From positions 1 through 41,770 of the forward strand of contig NZ_WBUS01000015.1 of the NCBI RefSeq assembly GCF_008933605.1: a stretch of 41,770 nt of DNA, written 5' to 3'. The notes beneath the pieces are model-generated. The model did not search any database and had not been told where the DNA came from. It saw nothing but the letters and a program-made list of their open reading frames with translations. Position numbers and translations under genes: made by a program. The stretch comes from Albidovulum sp. Lineage in GTDB: Bacteria > Pseudomonadota > Alphaproteobacteria > Rhodobacterales > Rhodobacteraceae. Numbering within the stretch: the stretch's first letter is position 1; each line of letters starts with the position of its first letter. Shown piece by piece: positions 40,671 to 41,770 of the stretch.

Positions 40671-41429
40671 TCAGAGATAGCCTTCCGAACGGAAGCTCAG
40701 TTCGCGCGACTTGCCGACGATCAGGTGGTCGTGCAGCACGATCCCCATGACCTCGGCCGCGTCGCGGATCTGACCCGTCACGACGATGTCGGCCTCCGAC
40801 GGCGTCGGATCGCCGGACGGATGGTTGTGCACGAGGATGAGCGCGCTCGCGTTCAGTTCCAGCGCCCGCTTTACCACCTCGCGCGGATAGACCGGCACAT
40901 GGTCCACCGTGCCCCTTGCCTGTTCCTCATCGGCGATCAGCACGTTCTTGCGGTCGAGGTAGAGCACGCGGAATTGCTCGGTCTCGCGGTGCGCCATGGC
41001 GGTGCGGCAGTAGTCGAGCAGCGCATTCCACGAGGACAGCACCGGACGATGCAGCACCTTCGCCCGGGCAAGACGGTGCGCCGCGGCCTCGACGATCTTC
41101 AGCTCCTGCACCACCGCGTCGCCGACGCCCCGCACGGCGCGGAGCCGTTCGGCCGGCGCCGAGACGACGCGGTTGAAGTCGCCGAAGGTGTCGAGAAGCA
41201 GGCGAGCGAGCGGCTTGACGTCCTGCCGCGGGATGGCACGGAAGAGCACGAGTTCCAGGAGCTCGTAGTCGGGCATCGCCGCGGCACCGCCTTCCATGAA
41301 CCGGGACCGGAGCCTCTGCCGGTGGTCGCGGATATAGGAGGGCAGGCGGCCACCGGGCAGCACCGCTTCCGGCGCCTCGTCGGCGGGAAAGAGCAGCGGG
41401 GCTTCGTGAAAGGCGCGAGTCTGGCTCAT
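40671..41429 (-). CDS. radC: RadC family JAMM/MPN-domain protein
   Basis: A 252-residue UPF0758/RadC protein: a helix-hairpin-helix-like region (residues ~75-110, RLRAVRGVGDAVVQELKIVEA) and a C-terminal JAB/MPN domain with the metal motif LVHNHPSGDPTPSEAD near residue 198, i.e. HxHPSGxxxPSxxD. Once assigned to DNA repair, its real role is unsettled. ATG 41429 has GAGGG directly upstream; the track ORF adds 43 residues reaching toward thiQ. Same strand as thiQ, 34 bases downstream of it. Confidence 0.92.
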   Translation of the reverse strand: MSQTRAFHEAPLLFPADEAPEAVLPGGRLPSYIRDHRQRLRSRFMEGGAAAMPDYELLELVLFRAIPRQDVKPLARLLLDTFGDFNRVVSAPAERLRAVRGVGDAVVQELKIVEAAAHRLARAKVLHRPVLSSWNALLDYCRTAMAHRETEQFRVLYLDRKNVLIADEEQARGTVDHVPVYPREVVKRALELNASALILVHNHPSGDPTPSEADIVVTGQIRDAAEVMGIVLHDHLIVGKSRELSFRSEGYL

Positions 41430-41463
41430 GCCCTCAGATTCCCGTTGCATGGTGAAGGAAAGG

Positions 41464-41770
41464 TTAATCGCGTGGCGGCCGCCCGAGATAGGCCGCGAGT
41501 TCGGCGGGCGGATCGGCCATGAGCGCCGCCGTCGGCCGCGGGGCATGGGCCACGCCATTCGCCACCAGCACCGTCAGCTCGGCGAAGCTGAGCGCATCGC
41601 CGGGATCGTGGCTGACCATGAGGACGGTCGCGCCGGTTTCCCCGGCGATGTCCGCCACCAGTTCCAGCATCTCGGCCTTCAGCGCCGGCCCGAGCGCGGC
41701 GAAAGGCTCGTCGAGCAGCATCAGCGGCCGCGCCCGCAGCAGGACGCGCGCCAGCGCCACCCGGCTCTGC
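41464..41770 (-). CDS. thiQ: Thiamine ABC transporter ATPase ThiQ (C-terminal part, cut by window edge)
   Basis: Only the last 102 residues are in the window. They begin QSRVALARVLLRARPLMLLD at the end of the ABC signature region, then the Walker B DEPFAALGPALKAEML and switch His SHDPGDALSFAE. FAALGPALKAEML is typical of the ThiQ group, which takes up thiamine or its phosphates with ThiB and ThiP. Because the Walker A half is outside, assignment to thiamine is likely but not certain. Confidence 0.75.
   Translation of the reverse strand, partial: QSRVALARVLLRARPLMLLDEPFAALGPALKAEMLELVADIAGETGATVLMVSHDPGDALSFAELTVLVANGVAHAPRPTAALMADPPAELAAYLGRPPRD

Overview
The window is 41.8 kb of GC-rich, gene-dense chromosomal DNA. 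Everything recognisable fits an alphaproteobacterium, most likely of the Rhodobacteraceae: the maeB-type malic enzyme divergent from mutS, the block mutT-argJ-ppiC divergent from secA, rimP-nusA-ylxR/L7Ae-infB without an adjoining rbfA, and an NDUFAF5-like methyltransferase beside comF. This placement is from protein character and gene order; no database search was possible. I see no tRNA, rRNA, CRISPR array, insertion sequence, prophage or integration site, and no gap between genes longer than about 220 bases.

Layout, left to right. (1) 1-10.5 kb: mutS (cut by the left edge), maeB, an exported msrA, an SCP2-domain protein, argG, an exported Gly/Asn-repeat plus coiled-coil protein of unknown function, ilvA, and a divergent signalling pair (a histidine phosphotransfer protein and a response regulator fused to a SpoIIE-type phosphatase), followed by a NUDIX hydrolase. 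(2) 10.5-13.3 kb: hslO (Hsp33) behind a heat-shock-like promoter, overlapping a CoA-type NUDIX gene and a CCA-adding/poly(A) polymerase family gene. (3) 13.4-19 kb: a LysE-type exporter, a two-gene ABC exporter, and a TRAM/Fe-S RNA methyltransferase coupled by stop/start overlaps. (4) 19-21.3 kb: an envelope cluster of two L,D-transpeptidases with twin-arginine-like leaders around a CAP-domain lipoprotein, then a 58-residue exported or membrane miniprotein with its own promoter and terminator. (5) 21.3-27.9 kb: hemH, the NDUFAF5-like methyltransferase, comF, a glutaredoxin-nitrilase-MarR operon, ubiG, prolyl aminopeptidase and tspO. (6) 27.9-33.4 kb: the transcription/translation operon rimP-nusA-ylxR/L7Ae-infB behind a strong promoter and a leader terminator. 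(7) 33.4-41.8 kb: a 45-residue ORF, mutT-argJ-ppiC, secA, a Pro/Ala-rich envelope protein, radC, and the 3' end of thiQ.

Most genes are housekeeping: DNA repair (mutS, mutT, radC), arginine and isoleucine synthesis (argG, argJ, ilvA), heme and quinone synthesis (hemH, ubiG), redox repair (msrA, hslO, grxC), secretion (secA, ppiC), and RNA/translation (rimP, nusA, infB, cca). The parts most worth a second look are regulatory or small: a NusA-operon leader that looks like a transcription attenuator, the 58- and 45-residue genes missed by a normal ORF cutoff, the L,D-transpeptidase/CAP cluster, the heat-shock promoter of hslO, a symmetric -10 element shared by ubiG and pip, and an N-terminal helical extension on ArgJ. 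I found no clear wholly new multi-gene system. All promoters and hairpins were found by eye and are inferences. Most lines of the supplied ORF track, including 700-930-residue ORFs antisense to maeB, infB and secA, are GC-driven shadows and are left out.
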